Shown: positions 5,576-6,182 of the stretch, one piece after another | Layout of the letters: each line of letters begins with the position of its first letter | Position numbering within the stretch: the first letter of the stretch is position 1 | Assembly (NCBI GenBank): GCA_002367355.1 | Contig: DFBQ01000020.1 | Span: forward strand, 1-6,182 | Length of the DNA stretch: 6,182 bases | Direction of reading: 5' to 3' | Source: Deltaproteobacteria bacterium UBA3076 | Lineage (GTDB): Bacteria > Desulfobacterota > Dissulfuribacteria > Dissulfuribacterales > UBA3076 | Notes under the pieces: model-generated | What the model saw: the letters and a program-made list of their open reading frames with translations, nothing else | Told to the model about the DNA's origin: nothing | Database searches by the model: none | Position numbers and translations under genes: made by a program

Positions 5576-6056
5576 GAAAGCAAATCCTTTAAACTCTGTA
5601 ACTTCTTTGTGAACAATCTGTGAAAGCAACAATTTCACTGCATAATCGCGGCGCTGACCCGCGAGCATCGCAGGAGCATCAGGGTGCTTGCACCCTGGGG
5701 CTCCGAGAAGCGGAGTCGGGTCCAGTGCCTTGTTCTGGCGCAAGGCGACAGAACAAGGTGCTGGACGAAGTCAGCGCCGCGATTCTCGGCGGCGTAGCCG
5801 CCGAGAAAACGGCTGGCATGAGGGGCTGGGAAAAACTTGCTACGACCTTGGAAACAATTAAAAAGATGACTTTTAGACGGCCTGCGCAAACGCGAAAAAG
5901 TCGCCTGCTTTTCTCAGTCCCTCTCCATGCCTTTGTTCGCTGATAACAATATATCTACTTCCGTGTTTTTACAGCAGTTCCTTCCACTTTCCACCCAGCT
6001 TGACCATACAAATATGGTATATGTAATAGGGGACGTTGCCAATTTATACAATATAT
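5576..6056. other. Intergenic region upstream of the permease gene
   Basis: This 481-base stretch holds the permease ribosome site, a small inverted repeat GTGAAA/TTTCAC (5620-5638), the folded GC-rich element (5644-5806) and then about 250 bases in which I see nothing definite. I found no convincing sigma-70 promoter for the permease between the element and its start. Open frames across it on both strands (for example 5620-5943) are by-products of the GC-rich palindromes. Confidence 0.6.
5644..5806. repeat. Multi-branched palindromic element, possibly attC-like
   Basis: A perfect 15-bp outer stem, AATCGCGGCGCTGAC (5644-5658) / GTCAGCGCCGCGATT (5770-5784), encloses three hairpins. They are CAGGGTG/CACCCTG with a CTTG loop (5680-5697), CTCCG/CGGAG (5701-5715), and an 18-bp arm (5720-5737 with 5749-5766) that has only two non-Watson-Crick positions, both G-U in RNA. 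A perfect 10-bp hairpin TCTCGGCGGC-GTA-GCCGCCGAGA (5784-5806) abuts it. On the minus strand part of it (AGAACAAGGCACTGGAC ... GCGGGTCAGC ... GATTATGC) recalls the arm layout of integron attC sites, but the core bases expected in GTTRRRY and RYYYAAC do not match exactly. It ends 68 bases upstream of the permease ATG, reading toward it. It could also be a structured RNA or a repeat-type element. Confidence 0.8.
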
Positions 6057-6182
6057 TTACCGGCACCATCTTTCCATGGCTTCTGTGTCCAATCCATCGT
6101 CCCGCTCCACTCGAGAAGAAGCCGCATAAACGGCTTGGGAACTCACACCAAGCTCTCGGGCAAGTACCCGGCCACTCTGTCC
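6057..6182 (-). CDS. C-terminal end of a helix-turn-helix protein, cut by window edge
   Basis: The minus-strand frame is open from the window edge to TAA at 6057-6059 and gives 41 residues. VLARELGVSSQAVYAASSRV (6-25) has the spacing of a helix-turn-helix: a first helix ending in Glu-Leu-Gly, a Val-Ser-Ser turn, and a recognition helix QAVYAAS. A charged tail ending ERWCR follows. C-terminal domains of this kind occur in transposase-associated and other DNA-binding proteins, but too little is present to choose. The N-terminal part lies outside the window, so whether the gene is intact is unknown. It reads in the same direction as the permease, but nearly 480 non-coding bases separate them, so a shared operon is unlikely. 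Confidence 0.55.
   Translation of the reverse strand, partial: GQSGRVLARELGVSSQAVYAASSRVERDDGLDTEAMERWCR

Noticed and set aside
5620..5943. Open frames on both strands through the folded element
   Set aside because: GC-rich palindromes lack stop codons in several frames; these translations follow from the palindromes and show no domain.
1..6182. A complete novel multi-gene defence or secondary system
   Set aside because: The genes face different ways, are separated by repeats and long gaps, and include a truncated integrase; no co-directional cluster of linked enzymatic and sensor genes is present.

Overview
The window reads as an accessory, mosaic stretch of a bacterial chromosome or large element. 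There is no rRNA, tRNA or housekeeping gene to fix the host. Three weak hints point to a Gram-negative, probably Desulfobacterota-like (deltaproteobacterial) environmental bacterium: a repeat built from CACGAAA units, a ParB-like/methyltransferase fusion, and the style of the integrase N-terminus. This is an impression from memory of similar sequences, not a demonstration.

Layout, left to right. (1) Positions 1-1213, minus strand: a 331-residue protein of unknown function with a good ribosome binding site, followed downstream by the start of a small ORF that runs off the left edge. (2) Positions 1333-2147: a plus-strand integrase N-terminal fragment that stops after 90 residues, meeting tail to tail a minus-strand type II toxin-antitoxin pair (TIGR02574-type antitoxin, RelE/ParE-type toxin, 11-base overlap). 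(3) Positions 2148-2503: non-coding DNA holding an imperfect inverted repeat of CACGAAA units. (4) Positions 2504-2746, minus strand: a second, complete copy of the small ORF from the left edge. The two copies differ mostly at third codon positions and by one whole codon, so this reading frame looks protein-coding. (5) Positions 2920-4350, plus strand: a 476-residue fusion of a ParB-like domain, helix-turn-helix segments and a DNA methyltransferase domain, with no restriction enzyme beside it. (6) Positions 4351-4834: non-coding, with GC-rich hairpins that may terminate transcription. (7) Positions 4835-5575, minus strand: a TauE/SafE-family membrane permease. (8) Positions 5576-6056: non-coding, dominated by an elaborate GC-rich folded element of about 160 bases just upstream of the permease gene. 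It has a perfect 15-bp outer stem, three internal hairpins and a flanking perfect 10-bp hairpin, and it resembles an integron attC site in part. (9) Positions 6057-6182: the C-terminal 41 residues of a helix-turn-helix protein cut by the right edge.

The genes do not form one pathway. The picture is of separate mobile or selfish modules (integrase remnant, toxin-antitoxin, orphan methyltransferase, repeats) laid around an unrelated transporter. The items most worth following up are the folded element at 5644-5806 and the duplicated small ORF family. I found no convincing complete novel defence or other multi-gene system.
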